From: CAZYAK01 sp964645935
GTDB lineage: Bacteria; Patescibacteriota; Gracilibacteria; Peribacterales; Peribacteraceae
Length of the DNA: 39,313 nt
Direction: 5' to 3'
NCBI GenBank assembly: GCA_964645935.1
Contig: CAZYAK010000007.1
Span: forward strand, 1-39,313
In this document: positions 31,146 to 39,261 of the stretch, one piece after another
Layout: the number at the start of each line of letters is the position of its first letter
Numbering within the stretch: position 1 is the stretch's first letter
Notes under the pieces: generated by a model
Told to the model about the DNA's origin: nothing
What the model saw: only the letters and a program-made list of their open reading frames with translations
Databases searched by the model: none
Position numbers and translations under genes: made by a program

Positions 31146-33242
31146 TCAGGGGGTGACGGTGATGGTGACGGATTTCGTGTCGCTGTTGCCGAATTGGTCA
31201 CTCACGGTAAGGGTCACGGAGTACTCGCCGGTGTTCTCAAAAACGTGCACGTACTGCTTGAGCGCGCTCTGCGCTACAACCACGTCGGGCTGCGGCACGT
31301 ACCGGACATCCCAGAGGATGCTAGAGGGCGCGCCGGCGGTGCACGCGGAGTCAAACTCCACACCCTTGCCAGCGGTCACACGGAGGCGGCTTGTCGTGAG
31401 GCAGGCGCGTAGCGTCGGCTTGCGTACGACGATCTTGCGCGTCGCCGTGAACTCCTTGCCGGAGGCCAACAACACCTTGAGTGTCACGGTGTAATCGCCG
31501 GGGTTCATGTACGTGTGCTCCACGCGCGCTGCCCCTAGCTCCGATTCGCTGGCACCGAACGCCTCGTCGCCAAAGGCCCACTTAAAGCCCGCGACCTTGT
31601 CGCCCTCCGGAATAAAGCTCTGCGACGCATCGAACATCAAGCGCAGGGGTGCCACGCCGCCGTCGGGTTTTACGAGAATTGTGGGCTGAGCGGATGGTGG
31701 CTTGACCCTAACCTTTACGGTCATACGCATGACCTTGCCCTCCGCGTTCTGGGCGATCAGTACGAGCACGTAATTACCTTCCTTCCGGTATACGGCCTCG
31801 ACCGTTTCGCCATTGATGAGGGCGAGGTCGTCGGCAGACTCCCAGAGAAAGCTTACGAGGGGGACGGAAGTCTTGGGCGTGAGACGGATGTGCAGTGGCG
31901 CCTCGCCTTCGATGGTGCCATTAGGGGCAACGCCAGGCTCGCCTTGGAACGAGAGGTCGGGTAGCGAGAGCGTCTCGGTAACGCGAATGATGGTGGTGAT
32001 CTCAGCCAGCGCGCCGCTGGCATTTCGAATCCGGGTGACGACGGGATAGATGCCCGGGCGATCGTACGAATGCCCGACGCGGAACAGTGTGGCGCCGCGT
32101 TCCTCCTTGTCGTCACCGAAGTTCCACGACACTTCTTTCACTGGCTCCTGCGTCTCCACCTGGAACAGCGCACCAAACGGGGCGGGTCCGATGAGGTTCT
32201 TGGGGTCAGTGGTAAGCGTCACCGGAAACGGCAGCGGTGGGGCCTCGCTCACGAGGACGGACCGCGTGAAGGTGGCCTGCGTGTTGTTGGAAAGCAGTAG
32301 CTGCGCAGTGGCTTTGTACTCGCCTACAGCGTAGTAGGTGTGAAGGATATCGGTAGTCTTTGTGGTCTCGATTTTTGTGCCGTCTCCGAAATCCCACTGC
32401 ACCTCGTTGAGCACCTTGGGGTCGGTAAGGAGGTGCGCGATGCTAAAACGGACGGGATTCTCCACCACGGGCTGCGTAGGTGCCATGGAAAACACAGCCT
32501 GCGGGATGAGCACACGGCGCGCTGCCCGACGGAACGATTGGTCATCCAACACAATGCGCGCTGCGACGGTGTAGTTGCCCGGACGCTCCATCACCACGGT
32601 GATCGTGGGGATGACCGTCTCCTCGTTGGGCTTACCGTCGCCGTCTGTATCCCACACATATTTTACTGGCCGCTTACCGAGTCGCCGCAGGACATCGGTG
32701 GCATTCTTTACGCTGAACGTCACCGGAACGGGAGCCACGAGGTCCTCCGCGCGTGTGGGTTGGATGATGTCCATGGTAAGCGCTGGCTCCTGGGTGATGA
32801 GGTATGCGACTGCGCCGCTCACGAGCAGTCCCGGCAGTGCAATGACCACGGCCTTGATAAGACCGCGCTGCCTGAGCTGAACGGATGCATGCGATTTGCT
32901 GATACGCGCAAACGCGAGCATAAAGGCCCCTGCAATAGAGAGACCGCCGACTAGTAGTGAAAGAAGACCGATCGACACCAGCGATTTGAGCTCACCGGTG
33001 GGACTAGGCAAGAGGCTGGCGAGCCCTGCGCACCACGCGAGATAGAGCCCATATATGCCTGCTCCGAGTACGAGTACCTGGCGCTTGGCGATGGCGAGCT
33101 GCTGCGGCGGGACCGCTGGTGGGGCCGTAGCCTGCGCTACGGGGGTGGGAGCGGGCTCGGCCGGAGCTGGCGCACTCAGCCCGTCCATCGGGGGGGGTGG
33201 CTGGGCGGGGGCCGGAGAAGGGGTAGACGGCTGGTCGGGCAC
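31146..33242 (-). CDS. Membrane-anchored multi-PKD-domain surface protein
   Basis: The 698-residue protein has a Pro/Ala-rich cytoplasmic N-terminus (1-50), three membrane segments (about 55-80, 88-112, 130-150), and a long extracellular part made of PKD-type beta-sandwich repeats. PKD signatures include WDFGDGT (about 285), WNFGDD (about 375), WAFGDEA (about 560) and HTY or HSY strands that follow each; a degenerate one is at the C-terminus (GEYSVTLTVSDQFGN). An EF-hand-like VWDTDGDGKPNEETV segment near 200 could bind calcium. Role: probable adhesion or envelope scaffold. Start GTG lies 3 nt after the lipoprotein stop. Two Cys near the C-terminus may form a disulfide. Confidence 0.85.
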   Translation of the reverse strand: MPDQPSTPSPAPAQPPPPMDGLSAPAPAEPAPTPVAQATAPPAVPPQQLAIAKRQVLVLGAGIYGLYLAWCAGLASLLPSPTGELKSLVSIGLLSLLVGGLSIAGAFMLAFARISKSHASVQLRQRGLIKAVVIALPGLLVSGAVAYLITQEPALTMDIIQPTRAEDLVAPVPVTFSVKNATDVLRRLGKRPVKYVWDTDGDGKPNEETVIPTITVVMERPGNYTVAARIVLDDQSFRRAARRVLIPQAVFSMAPTQPVVENPVRFSIAHLLTDPKVLNEVQWDFGDGTKIETTKTTDILHTYYAVGEYKATAQLLLSNNTQATFTRSVLVSEAPPLPFPVTLTTDPKNLIGPAPFGALFQVETQEPVKEVSWNFGDDKEERGATLFRVGHSYDRPGIYPVVTRIRNASGALAEITTIIRVTETLSLPDLSFQGEPGVAPNGTIEGEAPLHIRLTPKTSVPLVSFLWESADDLALINGETVEAVYRKEGNYVLVLIAQNAEGKVMRMTVKVRVKPPSAQPTILVKPDGGVAPLRLMFDASQSFIPEGDKVAGFKWAFGDEAFGASESELGAARVEHTYMNPGDYTVTLKVLLASGKEFTATRKIVVRKPTLRACLTTSRLRVTAGKGVEFDSACTAGAPSSILWDVRYVPQPDVVVAQSALKQYVHVFENTGEYSVTLTVSDQFGNSDTKSVTITVTP

Positions 33243-33245
33243 GGG

Positions 33246-34238
33246 TCACTCCACGGGAAGGAGAGATTCCAGCTCGCCGCCGCTACCGGAGAGCGGTGCG
33301 TCGGCGCTTTCGAGGAAGTCCATGAGGTTCTGATCGTCTTCTACGGGCGCGAGCGTCGGTAGCGGTACACTGCCGTCCGCAGCATTTTTCAGAAAATTTC
33401 CGGGCTCGTACGTTCGATACTCGGCTGGGGGGCGGACGGCCTTAGCAGAATCGTGATTGGTGAGTTCGGCAGCGAGGGTCAGCGAAGCGCCAGTAAGCGG
33501 ATCAGACGGACTGATGTCCCACGTAATTTTGTGGATGTAGAACGTTTTCGTATCCATCCAGAGCTCCCCGACGGCAGAGTAATTTTGGAAATCGGAGAGC
33601 GCCTTGGCGCGATCGAAGGGGTTGCCATCGCGCTGTGAAACGCGATGGAGGAAGTCCGTGAGTTTGGCGGGATCCAGGGTCACGTCGTAACGGTAGGCGT
33701 CGCGGCCGTGAATGCGCTGTATACCGCGGTCCCGCAGTACCTTGACCACCTCGGCCTGGGCGTTGAGGATGCGCGGATCCGGGCTCACGGTGGAGGAGGG
33801 TCCAGTCGTCGTAGGTACACGCCACCAAGCACCTGTTAGTCGCTGCAGTGCATCAGTGGGCATAGCCGCGTACTCGGGCTCTATCTCGAAGCCATTGAGT
33901 CGAAAGAACGTCTGCGTCCCCCACTCCGCCACCACATCGAGGCCCGCGGAGAAACTGTGCTGAGCGTCTTGACCCGGCAGATCGCCCTGCACTTTGAGCC
34001 CGAACTCCGAGACCTTGCCGCCGTCTTGCAGTACGCCATCCATCTCAAAGTCCGCGGTTAACGGCCCGATCGCGGAGGGCATGCCGATGCGTCCTACCAA
34101 CGAGAAATTTGAGGATGCGATTGTGCCGCTAGCCTGAGCCGCGCGACGCATCACCTCCTCGGGCGGAAGATCGCTTTTCCGCGAGCAAGCGGAAAGCAGG
34201 AGGAGACCGGCGCATCCGCAGAGAAGTGTGCGACGCAT
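33246..34238 (-). CDS. Lipoprotein, LppX/LolA-like size and context
   Basis: The 330-residue product has a lipoprotein signal: MRRTLLCGCAGLLLLSAC with lipobox LSAC (Cys18) preceded by a hydrophobic core. The mature part alternates beta-rich segments (FSLVGRIGMP, FEMDGVLQDGG, SEFGLKVQGD) reminiscent of the half-barrel lipid carriers LolA/LppX. I cannot confirm that family by eye. The last 60 residues are Pro- and Ser-rich. It would be lipidated by the Lgt encoded at 25558-26361. It sits 21 nt after the secreted-protein gene and 3 nt before the PKD gene, in one operon. Confidence 0.8.
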   Translation of the reverse strand: MRRTLLCGCAGLLLLSACSRKSDLPPEEVMRRAAQASGTIASSNFSLVGRIGMPSAIGPLTADFEMDGVLQDGGKVSEFGLKVQGDLPGQDAQHSFSAGLDVVAEWGTQTFFRLNGFEIEPEYAAMPTDALQRLTGAWWRVPTTTGPSSTVSPDPRILNAQAEVVKVLRDRGIQRIHGRDAYRYDVTLDPAKLTDFLHRVSQRDGNPFDRAKALSDFQNYSAVGELWMDTKTFYIHKITWDISPSDPLTGASLTLAAELTNHDSAKAVRPPAEYRTYEPGNFLKNAADGSVPLPTLAPVEDDQNLMDFLESADAPLSGSGGELESLLPVE

Positions 34239-34259
34239 GGAGCGAGGGAAAGCCGGAGC

Positions 34260-35135
34260 TCAGTGTGCCTGAATGCAGACGCGCTTGCCAGTGCACACCG
34301 CGGATTCCACGTCGGCCGCCTCCTCTACATGCAGCTGCAGTGTGCGGCGGCGACTCGCGCGCACATCCGCGCGCACTTCCAGCATGTAGGTCGCGCCGCT
34401 CTCCAGCGTCAACGGCGGATCCAAGACGAGCCGCACGCGGTCGCCATCGAGTGTGGACGCGATAGCACTGATCGTCTCCCCACGGGATGCAAAAAGCCGG
34501 ATGTGCTGCACATCTGCATTCCGCGCCGAGCCACCGTTGGTGAATGTGATCGCAATGAGCTGCTGGTTGCGCCGGCCACTGGGCTCGAGCCGCAATCGGG
34601 CCACCGTGCGGTTGGCACCGTAGCGCACGGGTAGGTGGAGCGGCAGCATCTCCACGGAAACCTCCGCGGTGTTTGCGCCATGCCGGACGCCTACCACTTC
34701 GGAAGGCGCGGCTGTCACCTGTACCACAGAAGTGCCTTCTAGTTCGGCAGATACATAGCGCAGCAGGTGCTCGCCGTCCGCTGCGGCATCGGCGGAGATG
34801 TCTGCAAGGATGTCCACGCGAGTGACTGTGCAAGCGGGCAACGTCATCGCCCGGAAGCGCAACGTAACGTGGGAATCCGAAAACGCTGAAGCGGCACGCG
34901 TTACGCGCCTATTGGCGGAAAATGCGTAGACGGAAGAAATATCCTCCGCCTCCCCCCTGCCCCTATGCAGCAGTGTCACCGACTGCAGTACGGCGTCATC
35001 GGTGCATGGAACACGGAAGTCTAGGGTCAGGAACGGAACGCGTTGAGCCCCTTGGGGAGCTGCCGCTGCTCGGGCCACGGACGGCGCAAGTGCGACTGCA
35101 AACACAAGGAGAGTGAGGACACAAAAGCGGTGCAT
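34260..35135 (-). CDS. Secreted protein of unknown function
   Basis: The 291-residue product has a signal peptide (MHRFCVLTLLVFAVALAPSVARA) and an otherwise beta-rich mature domain with many Val, Thr and Ser and no motif I know. A few Cys residues (VPCTDD, LPACTV, AVCTGKRVCIQ) may form disulfides outside the cell. I chose ATG 35135, which places the signal peptide at the N-terminus; TAGCAT (35143-35148) on the minus strand ends 7 nt before it, so it can also be transcribed on its own. The longer open frame reaches into the TPM gene without homology. Confidence 0.7.
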   Translation of the reverse strand: MHRFCVLTLLVFAVALAPSVARAAAAPQGAQRVPFLTLDFRVPCTDDAVLQSVTLLHRGRGEAEDISSVYAFSANRRVTRAASAFSDSHVTLRFRAMTLPACTVTRVDILADISADAAADGEHLLRYVSAELEGTSVVQVTAAPSEVVGVRHGANTAEVSVEMLPLHLPVRYGANRTVARLRLEPSGRRNQQLIAITFTNGGSARNADVQHIRLFASRGETISAIASTLDGDRVRLVLDPPLTLESGATYMLEVRADVRASRRRTLQLHVEEAADVESAVCTGKRVCIQAH

Positions 35136-35142
35136 AGCCGTA

Positions 35143-35148
35143 ATGCTA
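35143..35148 (-). promoter_or_regulatory. -10 box placed for leaderless secreted-protein gene
   Basis: TAGCAT on the minus strand is followed by 7 nt and the ATG at 35135, inside the surface-gene operon. Confidence 0.4.
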
Positions 35149-35194
35149 CGCCGCCCTGCAGGGAGCCCGAAGCATTCCGTGGGGTTTCCGTCGC

Positions 35195-36049
35195 TTACCA
35201 CCGCCCGCTTGCTCCTCCTCCGCCGAAGGAGCCGCCACCAAAGCCGCTGTACCCGCCGCCGCCTCCGCGCCCGCCGCCAAAGCCGCCCCACGGTCCGCCG
35301 TGGCGGCCGCCCCCTGGGGGCATGCGCGATACGATGTAGTCGAACACAAGGCCAATCACGATAAATAGCGGGATAGAAAGCCACCACCCATACAGAGACG
35401 CGAGCAGTACGCCCACTCCCGCTCCGATCACGCCGCCAAGCCACCACGACTTGGAACGTCCGAGAAGCGCGGCGAGAAAGTTCCCGCCGACCAGGAGGAG
35501 TATGAAACCAAATTGACCGAAACCGCTGGGGCCCTCGTTGTACCGCGCTGCGGTGTACTCGCCTCCAATATGTTTCTTGAGCGCATCGATCGCCGCGAGC
35601 AGGCCTTCGTAGTAGCGGCTCTGGGCGAAATTGGGGCCAATGTCCTCCTGGATGATGCCGCCAGCCACGATGTCCGGCACCGCGCCCTCTAGGCCGTAGC
35701 CCACCTGGATGGTGGTCTCGCGGTCGCGCAGCGCCGTAAAGATAAGGATACCGTTGTTGTGCTCCGCCGTGCCCACTTTCCACTTGCGGCCCGTCTCTAC
35801 CGCAGCCTCCACGATGGACGCGCCGCTCATGGAGTCGGTCATGAGGATGGCGATTGTGTTGCTCGTCTCCTTCACGTAGTTGCCAAGCATCAGCTCGATA
35901 CTCGCCTCCTGCTCGTCACTGAGCACATCAATGGACTCTGTGTAGAAGCCGTCATTCGGTGGCACGTCGAACGCGAGCGTGCTGAGGGGCATAGTCGCGA
36001 TGACGACCGTGAGAAGAAAGAGTGACTTGCGCATCGACACCTGGGGCAT
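35195..36049 (-). CDS. TPM-domain membrane protein (YgcG family)
   Basis: The 284-residue protein has a signal peptide, a TPM domain (about residues 28-160: VLSDEQEASIELML, TSNTIAILMTDSM, KWKVGTAEHNNGILIFTALRDRETTIQVGYGLEGAVPDI), two membrane segments at about 178-225 and a Gly-rich C-terminal tail (many GGG and GFGGG repeats) typical of YgcG. TPM domains have been linked to phosphatase activity and photosystem repair in plants; the bacterial role is unclear. ATG 36049 overlaps the lemA stop (TGATG), so translation is coupled. ATG 36034 is an alternative. Confidence 0.9.
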   Translation of the reverse strand: MPQVSMRKSLFLLTVVIATMPLSTLAFDVPPNDGFYTESIDVLSDEQEASIELMLGNYVKETSNTIAILMTDSMSGASIVEAAVETGRKWKVGTAEHNNGILIFTALRDRETTIQVGYGLEGAVPDIVAGGIIQEDIGPNFAQSRYYEGLLAAIDALKKHIGGEYTAARYNEGPSGFGQFGFILLLVGGNFLAALLGRSKSWWLGGVIGAGVGVLLASLYGWWLSIPLFIVIGLVFDYIVSRMPPGGGRHGGPWGGFGGGRGGGGGYSGFGGGSFGGGGASGRW

Positions 36050-36630
36050 CAGCGGGCGGAGGACGGGCCGTCGAAATTCACGGCCGGGGCGTTCTCAGAG
36101 CCAGGCGTCGCGGAGAAGGACGCCTCCGGTGTAAAGCCGAAGATGCCCGCCACGATGTTCCTCGGAAACTGGCGCACACCTACATTGTACGACTGCACGG
36201 CCTCATTGAAGTCCTTGCGCGCCACGGCAATGCGGTTCTCGGTGCCCTCCAATTGCGTCATAAGGTCGCGGAACGCCTGCGTGGCCTGGAGCTGCGGATA
36301 CGCCTCAATGGTCACCAGGAGACGCGAAAGCGAGCTCTCCACAGTGGACGCGGCCTCGATTTTCCCGGCGCGGTTGGGAGCGGCCTGCCATTGGGAACGG
36401 GCGGCCGTCACCGCAGTAAACGTTTCTTGTTCGAAATTCGCAGCGCCCTTTACGGTGCTCACGAGGTTCGGGATTAGGTCAAACCGGCGCTGGTACTGCG
36501 TCTCGACCTGCGCCCACTGGGCGTCCACGGCCCCCTTAGAGGCGACGAGGCCGTTGTAGCCGGACCAGAGCCAGAGGCCGATCGCCGCGGCGATCGCGAG
36601 GACGATGAGGAGTGCGGGGGAGCGTTTCAT
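36049..36630 (-). CDS. lemA: LemA family protein
   Basis: LemA proteins are membrane-anchored helical proteins of unclear function often paired with a TPM protein, as here. The 193 residues comprise an N-terminal membrane segment (LLIVLAIAAAIGLWLW), then YNGLVASKGAVDAQWAQVETQYQRRFDLIPNLVSTVKG, which is the LemA signature (YNxLVxxxxxVxxAWSxIDVQLKRRxDLIPNLV), and the helical remainder with RDLMTQLEGTENRIAVARKDFNEAVQSYN. ATG 36630 is chosen; TATGAT on the minus strand about 30 nt upstream is the likely -10 box. First gene of the surface operon. Confidence 0.95.
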   Translation of the reverse strand: MKRSPALLIVLAIAAAIGLWLWSGYNGLVASKGAVDAQWAQVETQYQRRFDLIPNLVSTVKGAANFEQETFTAVTAARSQWQAAPNRAGKIEAASTVESSLSRLLVTIEAYPQLQATQAFRDLMTQLEGTENRIAVARKDFNEAVQSYNVGVRQFPRNIVAGIFGFTPEASFSATPGSENAPAVNFDGPSSAR

Positions 36631-36713
36631 GGGCGGGGGGGTGGGAGTGATCGTCGCGATCATACACCCCACGTCACTCCTCCTCATGGAAATCCTCCTC
36701 CATGTGTACAGTA

Positions 36714-37379
36714 TCAGGCGTTGTGGGCCTCTACCACCTTGTCGATGAGTGCGCGAAGCAGCCGCACGTCTGCGCTATCTTCGGGCGAGAACCGCGTGCA
36801 CTCACCCGCGGCGTCCGTGATCACCACACTCCCCTCCCCGCTCGCGACGTCCGTGATGCGCGATACTCGCACCACCGCGGCGTGCGGACCACGGACCACG
36901 AGGCGCCGGTCGGTGACCACCAGCTCATCTCCTGTCCTACCCTTCTGGCGCCAACGCACCAGCTCACCTCTGGAGACAGCGAGCCCGCTCGGCGCGGGTA
37001 GCACAGGCAGCTTGTCGTCTCTCAGTTCACGAAGGATATGGAGACGCAGCAGCTCCCGCTTGCTCCGTTCCACCTCCGGATCCGCAATACCCAGGAAGCC
37101 CTGGATCTTCTGCATCTCGTGCCATTCGTCCTCCGTCACGTCGCGATCTGCGGCGACGGCGTGGAACGCGGCGGTGTAGAGCTGTAGTCGTACGGGCTCG
37201 AGGTCCTCTTCTATGAGGCCTCCGGAGTCGCGTGCGGCCTCAATATCCTCCATCTCTGCTTCCGTGAGCTTGCCATCCGCCACGGCGGAGAAGAGCAAAT
37301 CTTGGAACTCCTTGCGACGTCGCACGCGCTCCGCAGGTTCTAGGCCGATGAACTGCCGCAGGTCCACATGCGGAAGCAT
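36714..37379 (-). CDS. TerB-like helical domain protein with C-terminal PH-like domain
   Basis: The 221-residue protein has two halves. Residues 20-105 are helical with TerB-like repeats: LFSAVADGKLTEAEMEDIEAA and AFHAVAADRDVTEDEWHEMQKI, acidic D-G-x-[LV]-[TS]-x-x-E-x loops that bind metal in TerB. Residues 125-215 are beta-strands (LAVSRGELVRWRQKG, DELVVTDRRLVVRGP, ITDVASGEGSVVITD) typical of bacterial PH-like domains. The role is unknown; such proteins may sense membrane or metal status. ATG 37379, with a weak TATCCC box 7 nt upstream. Divergent from the methyltransferase. Confidence 0.7.
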   Translation of the reverse strand: MLPHVDLRQFIGLEPAERVRRRKEFQDLLFSAVADGKLTEAEMEDIEAARDSGGLIEEDLEPVRLQLYTAAFHAVAADRDVTEDEWHEMQKIQGFLGIADPEVERSKRELLRLHILRELRDDKLPVLPAPSGLAVSRGELVRWRQKGRTGDELVVTDRRLVVRGPHAAVVRVSRITDVASGEGSVVITDAAGECTRFSPEDSADVRLLRALIDKVVEAHNA

Positions 37380-37395
37380 ACCGCACGGGATACGC

Positions 37396-37401
37396 TACAC
37401 T
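37396..37401 (+). promoter_or_regulatory. -10 box placed for leaderless methyltransferase gene
   Basis: TACACT is followed by 7 nt and then GTG at 37409. The 29-nt divergent gap also serves the TerB-like gene. Confidence 0.5.
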
Positions 37402-37408
37402 CACGACC

Positions 37409-37951
37409 GTGTTCGAAGTGTCGCTCCTCATCGCTTCGGCGATTATCTTCCCACCCGGCCCCTACCGGCTGGCGTGGAGCATGTTTTTCCTCCTGTTGGC
37501 GATCCCGGGCGTATACGCGATGTTTAGGGGCGCGCCGTTCGTGCCTTCGAGTAACGCCACGGTCAAACGTATGATCGGCCTGGCGCAGCTGAAGAAGGGC
37601 GAGCGGGCCTACGACCTTGGCTGCGGAGACGGTCGCATTGTGTTCGCCGCGGCGGCCAAAGGAGCGCTCGCCACTGGCTACGAGCTGTCGTTCCCCACCT
37701 TCGTGATCGCATGGCTTCGCTCGCTGCGGCACAAGGGCGCCACCATCCGCTTCCGCGACTTCTGGCGCGTGGACATCTCCGATGCCGACGTTGTCTTCTG
37801 CTACCTCCTCACGGGACCGATGGCGGAGTTTGAGGCACGCATCTGGCCCACGCTGAAGTCCGGGTGCCGAGTGGTCTCGCACGCGTTCCGCCTCAAGGGC
37901 ATCGAGCCTACTCAGCGCGACCAGGACGCGCTCATCTGGATCAAGCCCTAA
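37409..37951 (+). CDS. Membrane-anchored class I SAM-dependent methyltransferase
   Basis: The 180-residue protein has an N-terminal membrane hairpin (about residues 5-40), a linker and a small methyltransferase domain with motif I AYDLGCGDGRIVFAAA, the acidic end of strand 2 in GYELS, and VDISDADVVFCYLLTGPM in the motif IV position. It resembles the short 'class I methyltransferase with DLGCGDGR' group often annotated as 50S-L11- or DOT1-like, but the substrate is unknown. Start GTG 37409. The frame reopens directly after the TAA and encodes a Cys-rich stretch. Confidence 0.8.
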   Translation: MFEVSLLIASAIIFPPGPYRLAWSMFFLLLAIPGVYAMFRGAPFVPSSNATVKRMIGLAQLKKGERAYDLGCGDGRIVFAAAAKGALATGYELSFPTFVIAWLRSLRHKGATIRFRDFWRVDISDADVVFCYLLTGPMAEFEARIWPTLKSGCRVVSHAFRLKGIEPTQRDQDALIWIKP

Positions 37952-38421
37952 GCAGCGTGCTCCCAAACCAGTTCTAACACCCACTCGCGCTTCAGCAACG
38001 TCTCCGAATGTGGCGGATGCACGATCAAGTGCACCGCGTGTGGTCAGCCACACGACGGAAACCTGTACTTCGACACGCAGGCGGAGCATCCCGCTGACCT
38101 TCCGTATCTACGGATGCATGGCCGCCGCCATTGCTGCGATCTGCGGTGTCGACAACACACCGGCGCCGGCCCTTGTTGATGAAAAAGCATACATGATGCT
38201 TCCGCTCGCAAATGCCCAAAGTGACTACTGGTCGTCAGTGGGCAGCACAACTCGAACTTCTCCGATCTTATCACAGGGAACACGGCAACCTCGGCGATCG
38301 GTACAGAGAAGTCATACGTGAGTTCATACCTTCGTATAGTCCACGGACGAATGCAGAACTGGCGAAGGGCGGAGCTTCCACGGCCGTTTTGATACTAGAC
38401 TGACCCCTTCTCGCACCCTCC
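37952..38421. other. Gene-poor accessory stretch, possibly degraded
   Basis: No convincing gene. In frame with the methyltransferase stop, an open stretch to about 38180 reads ECGGC...CTACG...CCDLRC (Cys pairs, zinc-ribbon look) but has no start codon. A 63-codon ORF at 38212-38403 (+) starts with ATG and has no family I recognise. Base use becomes less GC-rich toward 38400. Confidence 0.4.
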
Positions 38422-38811
38422 TTACTCCTGTGTTCCAAATCCTCGAGCTTTGTCTTCTGTGTCTTCTGTTATCTCACCAATTTTTTTGGGGACTGAATCG
38501 GGAGCGGTATCTTTCTGACCATTGTTTTGCTGCAAATACTCTCTACCTGCCGCAGTGATCGCGTACATATCTACCCGACCATGAAAAATCGGGTGTCCTT
38601 GCCTCATAGTGTCTACAAGATCAATGAAACCCCGCCGCCTCAAATCAAGAAATGTTCCCATATCCACACCGCCTTTGTGTCGGTTCAATTCCTTGTCTAC
38701 CAATGCCAAGCCGCCACTGATAGACGCATAGTGGAACTTGTGCCCCACTGACATTGCGATCAGTGCCTCAATTTCAGGGGTCTTGGCGTCGTTTTGCTCA
38801 AGTCGCTTCAT
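38422..38811 (-). CDS. Small hypothetical protein, winged-helix-like
   Basis: The 129-residue product is less GC-rich in codon use than the rest of the window. A central FLDLRRRGFIDLVDT segment followed by DMYAITAAGREYLQQN looks like the recognition helix and wing of small winged-helix DNA-binding proteins (xYxITxxGxxxL pattern). The C-terminal 30 residues are charged and probably disordered. It lies back-to-back with the recombinase remnant. Transfer with a mobile element is plausible. Confidence 0.55.
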   Translation of the reverse strand: MKRLEQNDAKTPEIEALIAMSVGHKFHYASISGGLALVDKELNRHKGGVDMGTFLDLRRRGFIDLVDTMRQGHPIFHGRVDMYAITAAGREYLQQNNGQKDTAPDSVPKKIGEITEDTEDKARGFGTQE

Positions 38812-38813
38812 AG

Positions 38814-39261
38814 CTTGGTAAGGTAATCGCTGAGTGGGAGGACTACAAGATCGAGCGGGAACAGTCCGAGGCCGAGAAACGGCGCATTGCCGCTCTCAAG
38901 ACATCGAACGAAGAAAGATACCGAGGAAGCCAAGGAGCGGCTCAATGCCATGAAGTACTCGAAACCCAAGGCCAAGCCCGACGAGATCGCCGTGGAGGAA
39001 CGCAAACTCAAGCGGGAGGAGAAAATAGGTGACGAGAGTATGGAGCGGCACTACGCGCTGGATGCCTTTCTCGAACTCGCAAGGAAGGGCTCACACTGCT
39101 GGAAGAAGGCGAATGACGACAAGAAACGCGCGATGGCTGATCTCATCGTCGCGAACGTGATTATCAAGGGTAACAAAGTGCCTTCGGTGAGCCTCGCTGA
39201 ACCGTTCTTAGGGTGGTCAATTCGTGGTAAAGACCTTGATGGTCGGGACGAAAGGACTTGA
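38814..39261 (+). pseudogene. Serine recombinase C-terminal remnant, frameshifted
   Basis: Two overlapping frames together read like the C-terminal end of a large serine recombinase. The first (38814-about 38910) gives a charged coiled-coil segment (VIAEWEDYKIEREQSEAEKRRIAALK). The second, shifted by one, continues with EEAKERLNAMKYSK, DAFLELARKGSHCWKKANDDKKR, and ends with LIVANVIIKGNKVPSVSLAEPF, which matches the usual recombinase ending (KR..L..LI..N..I.G.....L..PF). The catalytic domain is absent. The ORF runs into tRNA-Pro on the other strand. Confidence 0.6.

Noticed and set aside
38212..38403. 63-codon ORF as a gene
   Set aside because: ATG start but no family resemblance and no promoter or operon context; kept only as part of the accessory stretch.
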